Shown here one piece after another: positions 28,887 to 38,115 of a stretch of DNA of 64,000 nt; the stretch's first letter is position 1; every line of letters begins with the position of its first letter. Source of the DNA: Moraxella canis (GTDB lineage Bacteria; Pseudomonadota; Gammaproteobacteria; Pseudomonadales; Moraxellaceae); NCBI RefSeq assembly GCF_002014965.1, contig NZ_MUXT01000008.1:86753-150752 (forward strand), read 5' to 3'. The translations under genes and the position numbers were made by a program. Under the pieces are notes generated by a model that did no database searches, was not told the origin of the DNA, and saw only the letters and a program-made list of their open reading frames with translations.

Positions 28887-29810
28887 TTATGAATTTAGAT
28901 TGATTTTGTCTTTAAGAAGAAATTCCATGAGTGCTTTTTGGGCATGCAGTCGATTTTCGGCTTCATCCCAAACCACAGAACGTGGATCATTTAATAGATC
29001 AAAGCTGATTTCCTCGCCACGATGGGCAGGTAAGCAGTGCATAAATAGGACATCAGGATCGGCTTTATCAAGCATGGCAGGGCTGACCTGATAAGGGGCG
29101 AATCGGCGCGCACGCGTCATTTGCTCAGATTCTTGACCCATACTTGCCCACACATCGGTAGCAATCAGATGTGCACCTTTGGCAGCCTCTTGAGGGTCTT
29201 CAACATAGGTCACGCAGTGGCTGTATTCTTCGATGAGTTCAGGGTTGGGTTCAAATCCATATGGCGCTGTCACACGCAGCTGAAAGCCGAATTGATGAGC
29301 TGCCAAAATGTAAGAGGCACACATATTATTGCCATCGCCGACCCAAGTGACAGTTTTGCCTTTGATGCTGCCGCGATGCTCATGAAAGGTCTGCATATCA
29401 GCAAGCAGTTGGCAGGGATGAAAATCATCGGTGAGTGCATTGATCACAGGCACAGACGAATGCTTGCAAAATAAATCCAGCTTGTCATGCTCAAAGGTGC
29501 GAATCATGATGATATCAACCATGCTTGAAATCACCTTAGCGGAGTCTTCGATAGGTTCTCCACGACCAAGCTGCGTGTCTTTGGGCGATAAAAAGATGGC
29601 ATGACCGCCAAATTGACCCATACCAGCCTCAAATGAGATGCGTGTACGAGTTGAAGACTTTTCAAAAATCATGCCAAGCGTACGCCCCACAAACGGACGA
29701 TAAATCTCACCGCGGTGCTGCATTTGACGCAGCTCGCTTGCACGGCTGATGATAGCCTCAAGCTCGGCAGGCGTCATATCTAGGAGATTGCGAAAATGGC
29801 GTACGCTCAT
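28887..29810 (-). CDS. argF: Ornithine carbamoyltransferase
   Basis: Forms citrulline from ornithine and carbamoyl phosphate; 307 residues. The carbamoyl-phosphate motif SSTRTR is at 52-57. [13 protein letters not shown], the ornithine loop WASMGQE and the Cys loop [10 protein letters not shown] are present. No arginine operator (ARG box) could be recognised in the 309-bp gap shared with the divergent FabH-like gene. Confidence 0.97.
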   Translation of the reverse strand: MSVRHFRNLLDMTPAELEAIISRASELRQMQHRGEIYRPFVGRTLGMIFEKSSTRTRISFEAGMGQFGGHAIFLSPKDTQLGRGEPIEDSAKVISSMVDIIMIRTFEHDKLDLFCKHSSVPVINALTDDFHPCQLLADMQTFHEHRGSIKGKTVTWVGDGNNMCASYILAAHQFGFQLRVTAPYGFEPNPELIEEYSHCVTYVEDPQEAAKGAHLIATDVWASMGQESEQMTRARRFAPYQVSPAMLDKADPDVLFMHCLPAHRGEEISFDLLNDPRSVVWDEAENRLHAQKALMEFLLKDKINLNS

Positions 29811-30119
29811 GATGAAGTGTTCCTTTAACGATCAGGGCAAATTTGTAGTATAGCATTGGATTTGGGGCTTGGCTATCATTTGGCGATAATTTGTTTTGCG
29901 ATTAATAGGAATTGCGATTATTTAGACGCTTCTTTATTTAGCATAACTCAATGAAAATAAAGCAGTTATTTGGATTTGATCAATATTTTATGTAAACAAG
30001 CGTATATTTTTACAACTCGTTACATTTATTTGTGATAAAATTATTTAGATTCAAAATTTACCAAAAGGATATGTCATGGGTTTTGCCCATGCTAAGCCGA
30101 TGATGACTAGGAGTAATTC
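29811..30119. other. Divergent intergenic region argF / fabH-like gene
   Basis: It should hold both promoters; a minus-strand TATACT near 29853 is a weak -10 candidate for argF. On the plus-strand side there is a palindrome CATGGG-TTTTG-CCCATG (30075-30091) and a short ORF at 30076-30135. Confidence 0.45.
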
Positions 30120-30135
30120 ATGGGAATTTATTTAA
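30076..30135 (+). CDS. Possible 19-residue leader ORF upstream of the FabH-like gene
   Basis: An ATG at 30076 with AAAAGG 7 bases upstream opens a 19-codon frame ending at TAA 30133-30135. It overlaps the start of the next gene by 16 bases in another frame. Its first codons lie in a perfect 6-bp inverted repeat. It could couple translation to the downstream gene. No similarity is recognised and it may be fortuitous. Confidence 0.3.
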   Translation: MGFAHAKPMMTRSNSWEFI

Positions 30136-31265
30136 CAGCAACCGGTCTTTATAAGCCTGCTTATCAAATCAGCAATGATGAGTTGGTGGCTGCATTTAAT
30201 ACTTATGTCGATAATTATAATGCCGAAAATGCCGATGCAATTATAGCAGGCGATAGAGCTGCGCTTCAGCATTCCTCCAGTGAATTCATCGAAAAGGCAT
30301 CCGGCATCAAATCTCGCTATGTCATTGATAAAAAAGGGATTTTGGATCCAAAGATCATGGCGCCTATTTTTCCTGCTCGAAAGCTTGGTGAGGAGCTGTC
30401 TGTGATGGCTGAAATGGGGCTGGCAGCACTCAAAGATGCTTTGGCAAGTGCTGATCTGACGGCTGATGACTTAGATGGTATCATTTGTGCTTCATCGAAT
30501 TTTCAGCGCTGCTATCCTGCCATTGCTATCGAAATTCAGCATGCCATTGGTATGGAGCATGGCTTTGCTTATGATATGAATGTGGCTTGTAGTGCGGCGA
30601 CTTTTGGCATTGCTCAAGCAGTGGGTAGCATCAAAGCAGGACTTGGCAAAAAAATCGCTGTGCTAAATGTGGAGATCACCTCAGCACACCTAAATTGGCG
30701 TAACCGTGACAGCCACTTTATTTTTGGTGATGTGGCAGCTGCGACGATTGTTGAGGAATTACAAACGCCAAAAGGCTATGAAATTCTTGATAGTAAGCTC
30801 TACACACAGTTTTCCGCCAATATCAAAAACGAATACGGTTTTATGGATCGCAGCGAGTTTTTGGCGGCGGGCACCCAAATGTATGGCGACATCGAAGAGC
30901 CGGTCACTGATAAGCTATTCTTACAAGAAGGGCGTAAGGTATTCCGTGAAGTCTGCCCAAAAGTTTCAGAAATCATTACCACGCATTTGAGCGAAAATAA
31001 TTTATCAGCCGATCAAATTAAACGCATGTGGCTACATCAAGCCAATATCAATATGATTGACCTGATTTTGCGCACAGTCGTGGGTAAAGATGCTGATAAA
31101 TCCATCGCGCCTGTGGTTATTGCAGAATATGGTAATACCAGTTCGGCAAGCCCGGTGGTGGCATTCCACGAAACTCAAGAGGGCGTTGAAAGCGGAGATC
31201 TGTGCGTGATGTGTTCTTTTGGTGCTGGTTATTCAATCGGCTCGGTACTGCTTAAAAAATTATAA
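30120..31265 (+). CDS. 3-oxoacyl-ACP synthase III family protein (FabH-like)
   Basis: A thiolase-fold condensing enzyme of 381 residues with the FabH triad Cys157 (MNVACSAATFG), His306 (MWLHQANINM) and Asn339 (EYGNTSSAS). It is about 60 residues longer than E. coli FabH (317), mostly in the N-terminal half (residues 25-95) and around 225-265. The length suggests the longer FabH-like class seen in Pseudomonas and Acinetobacter, some of which use medium-chain acyl-CoA. Substrate is therefore uncertain. AGGAG precedes the ATG. No other fab gene is adjacent. Confidence 0.87.
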   Translation: MGIYLTATGLYKPAYQISNDELVAAFNTYVDNYNAENADAIIAGDRAALQHSSSEFIEKASGIKSRYVIDKKGILDPKIMAPIFPARKLGEELSVMAEMGLAALKDALASADLTADDLDGIICASSNFQRCYPAIAIEIQHAIGMEHGFAYDMNVACSAATFGIAQAVGSIKAGLGKKIAVLNVEITSAHLNWRNRDSHFIFGDVAAATIVEELQTPKGYEILDSKLYTQFSANIKNEYGFMDRSEFLAAGTQMYGDIEEPVTDKLFLQEGRKVFREVCPKVSEIITTHLSENNLSADQIKRMWLHQANINMIDLILRTVVGKDADKSIAPVVIAEYGNTSSASPVVAFHETQEGVESGDLCVMCSFGAGYSIGSVLLKKL

Positions 31266-31310
31266 ATTATTTATTAATTTTTAATTTAATAGATCAATTA
31301 ATACGACCAA

Positions 31311-31349
31311 ATCTAAAGGATCCCCTCTATCGGTTGGGATGCTTTAGAT
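31311..31349 (+). terminator. Hairpin after the FabH-like gene
   Basis: An 8-bp outer stem (31311-31318 with 31342-31349) and a 5-bp inner stem separated by one G/G mismatch, with an 11-base loop. Only a short T-run follows. Confidence 0.6.
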
Positions 31350-31411
31350 ATTTTGCATATAAATTATTATTAATTAAAAATAGGATCAATAAATTTAGTT
31401 AGTGCCTTTAT

Positions 31412-31440
31412 TTGCCAGATGATTATGCTTATGCTATGAT
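31412..31440 (+). promoter_or_regulatory. Promoter of the flavodoxin-like gene
   Basis: TTGCCA (31412-31417) and TATGAT (31435-31440) with a 17-bp spacer. Transcription would start about 25 bases before the ATG. Confidence 0.7.
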
Positions 31441-31469
31441 TGTTGGTTTATTTAAAATTTTAACACAAT

Positions 31470-32036
31470 ATGAATCAGCTTAAACCTCACAATCCATCAA
31501 TGGCGATTGTTTATCATTCAAATTATGGACATACTCGCCGTGTCGCTCAAGCCATCGCTCGCGGCGCTGAAATGCTTTTACCTGTGTATTTGGTGGATAT
31601 TGCCAACTTTGGCGAAGCGGACTGGCAGCGAATTGATGAGGCTTCATTAATTGTATTTGGTAGTGCTGTTTATATGGGCAGTGTGACCGCCGAATTTAAG
31701 ATTTTTATGGATAGCACCTCAAAGCGCTGGGTGGATCGTCGGTGGCAAGGTAAATTTGCGGCAGGATTTGCTAATTCAGGTGGGCTTAGTGGGGACAAGT
31801 TAGCAGTGCTACAGCAGCTGTGTCTTTATGCCATGCAGCATGGCATGAATTGGGTTGGTCTGCCACTGATGCCGACGGGTAGCAGTGAGCAGGATTTAAA
31901 CCGCCTCAGCAGTTTCTTGGGGCTGATGACTCAGTCTATTGATGCGCCCCCAGAGGTGACGCCTTGTGATGGCGATATTAAGACAGCCGAGTGGTTTGGT
32001 AATCACTTGGCGAAAACGATACTTAAGTTAGGCTAA
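31470..32036 (+). CDS. Flavodoxin-like / NAD(P)H:quinone oxidoreductase-type protein
   Basis: A 188-residue flavodoxin-fold protein. The FMN phosphate loop is in VYHSNYGHTRRVAQAIARG, and the second FMN loop is FGSAVYMGSVTAEFKIFMD. FANSGGLSGDKLAVLQQL follows. The pattern is close to WrbA-type and FMN-reductase proteins, but it is not a typical WrbA (no clear extra helix segment). Likely cytosolic and redox-active; partner unknown. There is no clear Shine-Dalgarno before the ATG. Confidence 0.8.
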   Translation: MNQLKPHNPSMAIVYHSNYGHTRRVAQAIARGAEMLLPVYLVDIANFGEADWQRIDEASLIVFGSAVYMGSVTAEFKIFMDSTSKRWVDRRWQGKFAAGFANSGGLSGDKLAVLQQLCLYAMQHGMNWVGLPLMPTGSSEQDLNRLSSFLGLMTQSIDAPPEVTPCDGDIKTAEWFGNHLAKTILKLG

Positions 32037-32101
32037 TCCATCTATTCTTAAAAGAGGCTTTTGCTTGGCAGGCAAGCACTCAAATAAGCATTTGTACAGA
32101 C

Positions 32102-32128
32102 AAAAGGCATGGCGATCATGTCTTTTTT
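32102..32128 (+). terminator. Terminator after the flavodoxin-like gene
   Basis: A 10-bp stem with one G-T pair (32102-32111 with 32117-32126), loop GCGAT, followed by a T-run. Confidence 0.75.
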
Positions 32129-32188
32129 ATTTTAGGCTTTTGGTTTACAATAGCCAGATGATAAGAATTTATTTTAATTGAGTGATTT

Positions 32189-33142
32189 ATGAAAATTTAT
32201 TTGGCAAGAAATCAAGTGCAAGCAGGACCGTATACGCTTGAAGAGCTTAATACCATGTTGGCGTCTGGCGAGGTAGTGCTTGATGATTTGATTTGGCACT
32301 CGCCAATGACCACTTGGCAACGCTTGGGTGACTTGACCCAAAATCAATCCTACTATCAGCCTAATAATACGCTGCCGCCTGAGCCGGCAACCTTGGCTGA
32401 GATCAAAGAAAAAACTGAGCCTAGAGGGTTTGGTGATAATGTGGATTTTAACCCAAATCACGCTCAATCAGCCGATAAACCTAAGCGAGTGAGCGTCGAA
32501 GAACTCTATGGTAAAAAACCCGTTCAGCCCGCTACCAATCCGGCTCATCAGCAGCTTGGTCAGCCATCTGATGTCGTCGTCAGCAAAGATACGCAGGCAG
32601 TCTTGGCAAGCATTGGTTCTAGATTTATGGCGGTGATGATTAACTTTGTGCTGTTTATGTTGGCACTGATGCCTTTTTTGCAGCAATTTATGGCGCTAAA
32701 TCCCGACCCAGTTTTATTGAATACAGGTGATTTTGAAGCCCGTATGGCTTATGCCCAAGAGCTGGCAGCTCAGATGCCTGCACAGACGATGACGCTATCA
32801 AGTATTTTGATTATCGCCTATCTTCTCATCCAGTTTGTATTAATTGTCTCTCGTGCACAGTCGTTTGGTAAATTGGTTGCAGGTATTCGCACTGTGGACG
32901 CACAAACACTAGAAAAACCAAATTTTTTCAAACGAGTTGTGTTGCGTGTTGTGGTGCTATTTTTTATCTATCAATTAGCGAGTGCCTTGCCGATCGCGAT
33001 TAATATGGCGCTGATTTTATTAATGATTAATTATATTATGGCAGCGCGCAGTCCGATCAAGCAAGGCTGGCATGATAAATTGGCAGGTACCGTAGTTGTA
33101 AAGACATCTGAAGTAAAATTTAAGAAAAAATCAGATCAGTGA
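32189..33142 (+). CDS. GYF_2/RDD domain membrane protein
   Basis: A 317-residue protein with two parts. Residues 1-50 fit a GYF_2 (DUF4339) domain: YLARNQVQAGPYTLEELNTM and IWHSPMTTWQRLGDL. A polar linker follows to about 145. The C-terminal part is an RDD domain with about three hydrophobic helices (residues 150-172, 205-225, 252-285) and the typical GKLVAGIRTVD and GWHDKLAGTVVV. RDD proteins are thought to be transporters or membrane scaffolds; no substrate can be inferred. It ends 7 bp before ung. Confidence 0.85.
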   Translation: MKIYLARNQVQAGPYTLEELNTMLASGEVVLDDLIWHSPMTTWQRLGDLTQNQSYYQPNNTLPPEPATLAEIKEKTEPRGFGDNVDFNPNHAQSADKPKRVSVEELYGKKPVQPATNPAHQQLGQPSDVVVSKDTQAVLASIGSRFMAVMINFVLFMLALMPFLQQFMALNPDPVLLNTGDFEARMAYAQELAAQMPAQTMTLSSILIIAYLLIQFVLIVSRAQSFGKLVAGIRTVDAQTLEKPNFFKRVVLRVVVLFFIYQLASALPIAINMALILLMINYIMAARSPIKQGWHDKLAGTVVVKTSEVKFKKKSDQ

Positions 33143-33149
33143 GGGAATA

Positions 33150-33857
33150 ATGACGCCAGAACAACAAGCGATTCTTGATCGAGTGCAGCTGCCTAATGAT
33201 TGGAAGCAAGCACTTGCGCCTGCTTTGCTTAGCGAAAATATGGATAAACTGCGCGATTTTTTAAAGGCGCAATACAATCAGCAAAAAAACATTTATCCGC
33301 CAAAAAATCAAATATTTAACGCATTTCAGCTAACGCCTTTATCTGAAGTTAAAGTGGTTATTTTGGGTCAAGATCCCTATCATGGTATGGGTCAAGCCAT
33401 GGGGTTGTCTTTTTCTGTACCCAAAGTTATCCCAAAGCCGCCCAGTCTTCAAAATATCTTAAAAGAGCTATCAAATGATCTGGGCGTACCCGTCAGTCAT
33501 CATGGCGATCTTAGCTTTTGGGCGCAGCAAGGCGTGTTGCTACTTAACGCCACTTTGACCGTCGAGGCAGGGATTGCTGGTAGTCATCAAAAACAAGGCT
33601 GGGAAGAGTTCACAGACGCCGTGATTGAAGCCATTAATAATCATACCGACCGCACAGTTTTTATTTTATGGGGCAGTTATGCTAAACATAAAGGTCGATT
33701 TATCGATACTTCAAAACATTTGGTGCTGACCGCAAGCCATCCATCGCCTTTGGCTGCAAATCGTGGGGGTTTTTTTGGCACTCAGCCATTTTCACGCACG
33801 AATGAATATCTGCAGCGCCATGGCAAAACGCCGATCAATTGGGCTCTGCCTCAATAG
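33150..33857 (+). CDS. ung: Uracil-DNA glycosylase
   Basis: Removes uracil from DNA; 235 residues. The water-activating motif VVILGQDPYHGMGQAMGLSF carries Asp75. LLLNATLTVEAG and the Leu-loop TASHPSPLAANRGGFFG are intact, as in family 1 UNG. AGGGAATA precedes the ATG. Neighbours tadA and cmk follow directly on the same strand. Confidence 0.98.
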   Translation: MTPEQQAILDRVQLPNDWKQALAPALLSENMDKLRDFLKAQYNQQKNIYPPKNQIFNAFQLTPLSEVKVVILGQDPYHGMGQAMGLSFSVPKVIPKPPSLQNILKELSNDLGVPVSHHGDLSFWAQQGVLLLNATLTVEAGIAGSHQKQGWEEFTDAVIEAINNHTDRTVFILWGSYAKHKGRFIDTSKHLVLTASHPSPLAANRGGFFGTQPFSRTNEYLQRHGKTPINWALPQ

Positions 33858-33869
33858 TTGCCACAACAT

Positions 33870-34484
33870 ATGATAGCACCATTTAATTGGGTTCATCATT
33901 CCAAGATCAGTTATGATCAGTATCACTTTTGGTCGATGGGTGATGTGCAAATGATGGATCGTGCTTTGGAAATCGCCAAACAGGGTGCTCAGCTTGGCGA
34001 GATTCCCGTGGGTGCGGTGGTTGTGCATGAGGGTAGGATTTTGGGTGAGGGCTATAACTGCCCGATCACCACCCAAGATCCGACGGCTCATGCTGAAATT
34101 GTGGCAGTTCGGCGCGCTTGTGAGCGTCTCAATAATTATCGCCTACCAAAAGGCTCTGTACTTTATGTGACGCTGGAGCCTTGTACGATGTGCTTTGGCG
34201 CCCTGATTCATGCTCGGGTGAGCCGTGTTGTGTTTGGTGCATTTGAACCAAAGGCGGGCGCTGTGGTCAGTCAGCTAACATTGCCAAACCAAGCCTTTTA
34301 TAATCATAGCTTGGACATACAAGGCGGACTTTTGGCAGGGAAAAGTAGTGCCTTATTAAGCGGTTTTTTTAAGCAGCGCCGCCAAGAAAAAAGAGCAGCA
34401 AAGCCCAAGCTTAAAAATGACAATTCATCATCTATTAATTCATGGCCAAATTATTATGACTTATTCACATGCAAACCTAAATAA
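33870..34484 (+). CDS. tadA: tRNA adenosine(34) deaminase
   Basis: Converts A34 to inosine in tRNA-Arg(ACG). The deaminase core IPVGAVVV, the zinc/proton-shuttle HAEIVAVRRAC and PCTMCFGALIHARV are canonical. The start is uncertain: ATG 33870 gives 204 residues; ATG 33936 (MGDVQMMDRALE) gives 182 and agrees better with usual TadA N-termini, but neither has a good ribosome-binding site. The basic C-terminal tail overlaps the cmk start. Confidence 0.92.
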   Translation: MIAPFNWVHHSKISYDQYHFWSMGDVQMMDRALEIAKQGAQLGEIPVGAVVVHEGRILGEGYNCPITTQDPTAHAEIVAVRRACERLNNYRLPKGSVLYVTLEPCTMCFGALIHARVSRVVFGAFEPKAGAVVSQLTLPNQAFYNHSLDIQGGLLAGKSSALLSGFFKQRRQEKRAAKPKLKNDNSSSINSWPNYYDLFTCKPK

Positions 34485-35169
34485 ACCAGTCATCATCACT
34501 GTTGACGGTCCAAGTGGTGCAGGTAAAGGCACGCTCGCTTATCGACTGGCAGAGCATTTTGGTTTTGAGCTATTAGATAGCGGTGCGTTATATCGCATTG
34601 TTGGGCTGATGGCACATCAGGCAGGACTGCTTGATGACGCCCCAGATGAGCTGGCTTTGTCTGATTTGACACAGTCACTTGATTTGAGTTTTCGTCCAAA
34701 TTCAAAAACCCGCGCCATTGATATCTATATCGATAAAAAGCCACTGCTTGATGATATCCGTAATGAAACTGTAGGCGGTTATGCTTCTATTGTCGCAGCA
34801 TTCCCAAAAGTGCGTTCGGCGCTACTTGATTTACAAAGAAATATCGCTGATCAAAAGCCTGGCTTGGTGGCGGATGGGCGAGATATGGGTACAGTAATTT
34901 TTCCCGATGCACATGCAAAAATTTACCTCAGTGCAAGCGCTCAAGCTCGTGCCAAAAGGCGTGTTATTCAACTAACTCAAGCGGGTAAGGAGGCGAATTT
35001 TGATGACATCTTAGCAGACATCATCGCGCGAGATGAACGAGACGAAAATCGATCGGTTGCCCCAAGTCGCCCTGCAGATGATGCGCTATTCATTGACAGT
35101 TCAGATAAATCGGCTGATTTGGTTTTTGAAGAAGTCTTGCAATTCATCAATCAAAAGTTATCCCACTAA
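34456..35169 (+). CDS. cmk: Cytidylate kinase
   Basis: Phosphorylates CMP and dCMP. P-loop GPSGAGKGT is at residues 18-26. LDSGALYRIVG, GRDMGTVIFPDA (CMP binding) and RDERDENRSVAPSRPA (lid) are in order. With the ATG at 34456 it has 237 residues, close to the family norm; an in-frame ATG at 34417 is possible. It overlaps tadA by 29 bases and precedes rpsA, the classic cmk-rpsA order. Confidence 0.96.
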   Translation: MTYSHANLNKPVIITVDGPSGAGKGTLAYRLAEHFGFELLDSGALYRIVGLMAHQAGLLDDAPDELALSDLTQSLDLSFRPNSKTRAIDIYIDKKPLLDDIRNETVGGYASIVAAFPKVRSALLDLQRNIADQKPGLVADGRDMGTVIFPDAHAKIYLSASAQARAKRRVIQLTQAGKEANFDDILADIIARDERDENRSVAPSRPADDALFIDSSDKSADLVFEEVLQFINQKLSH

Positions 35170-35255
35170 TGCAAGTTTGGCATGGGATAAATCTGATTAA
35201 GCAGTGTTAGTTAAGCAATAAAACATAAAAAATACTACTCATTGCGATTTTAATC

Positions 35256-35264
35256 TGATATAAT
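35256..35264 (+). promoter_or_regulatory. rpsA promoter, extended -10
   Basis: TGATATAAT is a perfect extended -10 element (TGnTATAAT). No good -35 is seen. It gives a leader of about 110 nt. Confidence 0.65.
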
Positions 35265-35338
35265 TAACAGGTTTACTGTATTTTTGTGCCGTCATTAAGT
35301 TTAAAACCAGCATTCCTTAATGGCGCACATCACTTGAA

Positions 35339-35363
35339 CCGTACTGTGCTGGACAGGATACGG
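35339..35363 (+). promoter_or_regulatory. Leader hairpin upstream of rpsA
   Basis: CCGTA-CTGT pairs with ACAG-(GA bulge)-TACGG around a 5-base loop. It ends 20 bases before the rpsA ATG. S1 represses its own mRNA in E. coli through structured leader RNA; this hairpin could be part of such a site, which is inference. Confidence 0.5.
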
Positions 35364-35383
35364 CTAATTTTAAGGTATTACTA

Positions 35384-37060
35384 ATGAGTTTATCATTTGC
35401 TGAACTGTTTGAAGCAAGCCAATCAGAACAAGGTCTTAACATTGAGCGTGGCTCAGTGATCTCAGGTACTGTGGTTGCAATCGATAGCGATTGGATCACA
35501 GTTGATACAGGTCTTAAGTCTGAAGGTATCGTTGCTCGTGAAGAGTTCCTAAACGAAGCTGGCGAGCTTGAAGTAGCAGTAGGCGACAGCATCGACGTTG
35601 TGGTTGAAGCTGTGGACAACGGCATGGGTCAAACTGTGCTTTCGCGTGAAAAAGCGAAGCGTGAAGAAAGCTGGCGTGCGCTTGAACAGCTTCACGAAAA
35701 CGATGAAATCGTTAAAGGTGTTATTTCATCTAAAGTTAAAGGCGGTTTCACTGTTGAGATTGGTTCGGTTCGTGCCTTCCTTCCAGGTTCATTGGTAGAT
35801 GTTCGCCCAGTTCGCGAAACAACTCACCTAGAAGGCAAAGAGCTTGAATTCAAAGTCATTAAAATTGACAAACAACGCAACAATATCGTTGTATCACGTC
35901 GTGCCGTTATGGAAGCTGAAAACTCAGCAGAGCGTGATGAACTACTAGCCAAGCTAGAAGAAGGCATGGAAGTAGAAGGTATCGTTAAGAACCTAACCGA
36001 CTATGGCGCATTCGTTGACTTGGGCGGTATCGATGGTCTATTGCACATCACCGATATGGCTTGGAAGCGTATTAAGCATCCATCAGAAGCGGTAGAAGTT
36101 GGTCAAGACCTTAAAGTAAAAGTTCTTAAATTTGACCGTGAACGTAACCGTGTTAGCTTAGGTCTAAAACAACTTGGTGCTGATCCTTGGACTGAAGTTG
36201 AGCAAACTTATCCGGTAGGTACCATCACCAAAGCACGCGTAACCAACCTAACAGATTATGGCTGCTTTGCTGAAATCGCTGAAGGTATCGAAGGTTTGGT
36301 ACACGTGTCTGAAATGGACCACACCAACAAGAACATCCATCCGTCAAAAGTTGTTCAAGTTGGCGATGAAGTCAATGTGATGGTTCTTGAGATTGATGGC
36401 GAGCGTCGTCGCATCAGCCTTGGTATCAAACAAACTATGCCAAACCCATGGGCTGAGTTTGATAAGAACCATGAAAAAGGTCAAAAAATCAGCGGCACAA
36501 TCAAGTCAATCACTGACTTCGGTCTATTTATTGGCCTAGAAGGCGGTATTGATGGTTTGGTACATCTGTCTGATATTTCATGGACCGAGTCTGGCGAAGA
36601 AGCCATCCGCAATTACTCAAAAGGTGATACCGTTGAAGCGGTCGTATTGTCTGTTGATGCAGAAGCAAACCGTATCAGCCTAGGTATTAAGCAGCTAAAT
36701 TCTGATCCATTTAACGAATACCTACTATCAAATGATCGTGGCGCTATCGTTAAAGGTACGGTAAAAGAAGTAGACGCTAAAGGCGCAGTTATTACTTTGG
36801 CTGATGAAGTTGAAGGTTATTTGCGCGTTGCGGACATTGCTCGTGAGCGTACCGAAGATGCTTCTAAAGTCTTGAGCGTTGGCGATGAAGTAGAAGCTAA
36901 GATCGTTGGCGTTGATCGTAAATCTCGTAACATCAGCCTATCAATCAAGGCAAAAGATGAAGCGGATGAGCGACAAGCGATCAAAGAGCTTTCTAATACA
37001 GCAGCTGAAGCACAGCCAAAAACGCTTGGCGATATTTTCGGTGAGCAGCTTAAAGGTTAA
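35384..37060 (+). CDS. rpsA: 30S ribosomal protein S1
   Basis: A 558-residue protein with six S1 RNA-binding repeats. The repeats are visible as recurring G-x-V/I-x-x-I-x-D-x-G/W patterns, for example [27 protein letters not shown] and the matching copies ending VHVSEM and VHLSDI. Length matches E. coli S1 (557). It recruits mRNA to the 30S subunit. AAGG precedes the ATG. Codon use looks more biased than in its neighbours, as expected for a highly expressed gene. Confidence 0.98.
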   Translation: MSLSFAELFEASQSEQGLNIERGSVISGTVVAIDSDWITVDTGLKSEGIVAREEFLNEAGELEVAVGDSIDVVVEAVDNGMGQTVLSREKAKREESWRALEQLHENDEIVKGVISSKVKGGFTVEIGSVRAFLPGSLVDVRPVRETTHLEGKELEFKVIKIDKQRNNIVVSRRAVMEAENSAERDELLAKLEEGMEVEGIVKNLTDYGAFVDLGGIDGLLHITDMAWKRIKHPSEAVEVGQDLKVKVLKFDRERNRVSLGLKQLGADPWTEVEQTYPVGTITKARVTNLTDYGCFAEIAEGIEGLVHVSEMDHTNKNIHPSKVVQVGDEVNVMVLEIDGERRRISLGIKQTMPNPWAEFDKNHEKGQKISGTIKSITDFGLFIGLEGGIDGLVHLSDISWTESGEEAIRNYSKGDTVEAVVLSVDAEANRISLGIKQLNSDPFNEYLLSNDRGAIVKGTVKEVDAKGAVITLADEVEGYLRVADIARERTEDASKVLSVGDEVEAKIVGVDRKSRNISLSIKAKDEADERQAIKELSNTAAEAQPKTLGDIFGEQLKG

Positions 37061-37086
37061 TTACCCTAAGTATTATTAAGCCTATT

Positions 37087-37119
37087 AAAAAAGAGCGATG
37101 TTAATCATCGCTCTTTTTT
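37087..37119 (+). terminator. rpsA terminator
   Basis: A perfect 14-bp stem (37087-37100 with 37106-37119), 5-base loop, ending in TTTTTT. Strong intrinsic terminator 27 bp past the stop. Confidence 0.93.
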
Positions 37120-37267
37120 ATTGCAGTAAACTACTCAAATAGTAGTTGCAAATGTTTGAATGTGTTAGGTTTTAACAAAAAAGTCATTTTCTTTTTTTGT
37201 GTTTTAAGTTATTATTTTATTTTAAGGTTATTTTATAAAAGCTTGACTTGTGATTGAGGTAGGTAGT

Positions 37268-37567
37268 ATGCAGGCGGTAATAAATAAATCTAATTTGATT
37301 TCAAATTTGGCATCAGTCTGCGAAGATTTAGAAGAGCGTGTCGTTGATGAAGCGGTGCGCCTAATGATTGCAATGATGGTAAATGAGTTGGTGCATGATG
37401 GGCGTATCGAGGTCAGAGGCTTTGGTAGTTTTTGTTTACATCACCGCTCTGCACGCATCGCCCGCAATCCGCGTACAGGCGAGAGTGTTTCTGTCAAAGC
37501 CAAAGCGGTTCCCCATTTTAAGCCCGGTAAAGCGCTGCGTGAAGCAGTGAATTCGGTTAATGACTGA
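37268..37567 (+). CDS. ihfB: Integration host factor beta subunit
   Basis: A 99-residue HU/IHF-family DNA-bending protein. INKSNLISNLASV at the N-terminus and GRIEVRGFGSFCLHHR-SARIARNPRTGE on the beta arm with its Pro intercalator are characteristic of IhfB. GAGG lies about 8 bases before ATG 37268; a GTG at 37250 in frame would add six residues. rpsA-ihfB-lapA is the common gamma-proteobacterial order. Confidence 0.94.
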   Translation: MQAVINKSNLISNLASVCEDLEERVVDEAVRLMIAMMVNELVHDGRIEVRGFGSFCLHHRSARIARNPRTGESVSVKAKAVPHFKPGKALREAVNSVND

Positions 37568-37586
37568 CTAAATATAAGAGTTAATT

Positions 37587-37988
37587 ATGCATATTATTTT
37601 AATCATCCTTTTGGTATTGGCATTCGCTTATTCCTTGGCACTTGTCGTTCTGAATAATCAAGCAATCGCTGTCAATTTATTATTTTCAAGCGTTGCAAAT
37701 ATGAGCTTAGGCTTGGTTTTGGTTGCAACAATTTTTCTAGGCGTTCTGATTGGAATTTTGCTTGCGCTTTTATTGTTTCGCGTCTTTCAAAACAAGTGGG
37801 AAATCAGCCGTCTTAAAAAAGAAAAAGCTGCCATTCAAGCCGAACTTAGTGAAGCCAATCTTAAGTTAGTTCAGCGAGCCGAAGAGGTTCGCAGATTGGA
37901 GCTTGAACACCAGCCAAATGTATCAACCTTAGCTGAATCCATGTCACCAAAAGTGACCAATGATAACTATCATAATCCGAATTTATAA
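37587..37988 (+). CDS. lapA: Lipopolysaccharide assembly protein A domain protein
   Basis: A 133-residue DUF1049/LapA protein. Two transmembrane helices (about residues 1-20 and 40-66) are followed by a cytosolic coiled coil (NKWEISRLKKEKAAIQAEL). In E. coli LapA works with LapB in FtsH-dependent control of LpxC. The usual lapB between lapA and pyrF is missing here. It starts 19 bp after ihfB. Confidence 0.87.
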   Translation: MHIILIILLVLAFAYSLALVVLNNQAIAVNLLFSSVANMSLGLVLVATIFLGVLIGILLALLLFRVFQNKWEISRLKKEKAAIQAELSEANLKLVQRAEEVRRLELEHQPNVSTLAESMSPKVTNDNYHNPNL

Positions 37989-38021
37989 ATTAATTTCTTA
38001 TCAATGGCAGCTTTTAGTAAA

Positions 38022-38093
38022 TTGCGAAAGTAAGTGAATTATGCTATGATTGCCGTCATAATTTTAATAAAAAGCCGTTATTTGCGGCTTTTT
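38022..38093 (+). promoter_or_regulatory. pyrF promoter and leader hairpin (candidate attenuator)
   Basis: TTGCGA (38022-38027) and TATGAT (38045-38050) have a 17-bp spacer. About 12 bases after the expected start site lies a terminator-like hairpin, a 9-bp stem (38069-38077 with 38085-38093) ending in TTTTT. Only 22 bases separate it from the pyrF ATG, and I see no promoter in them. Either it is the lapA terminator or it attenuates pyrF. Confidence 0.65.
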
Positions 38094-38115
38094 ATATTGA
38101 TAATAAGGATATCTT

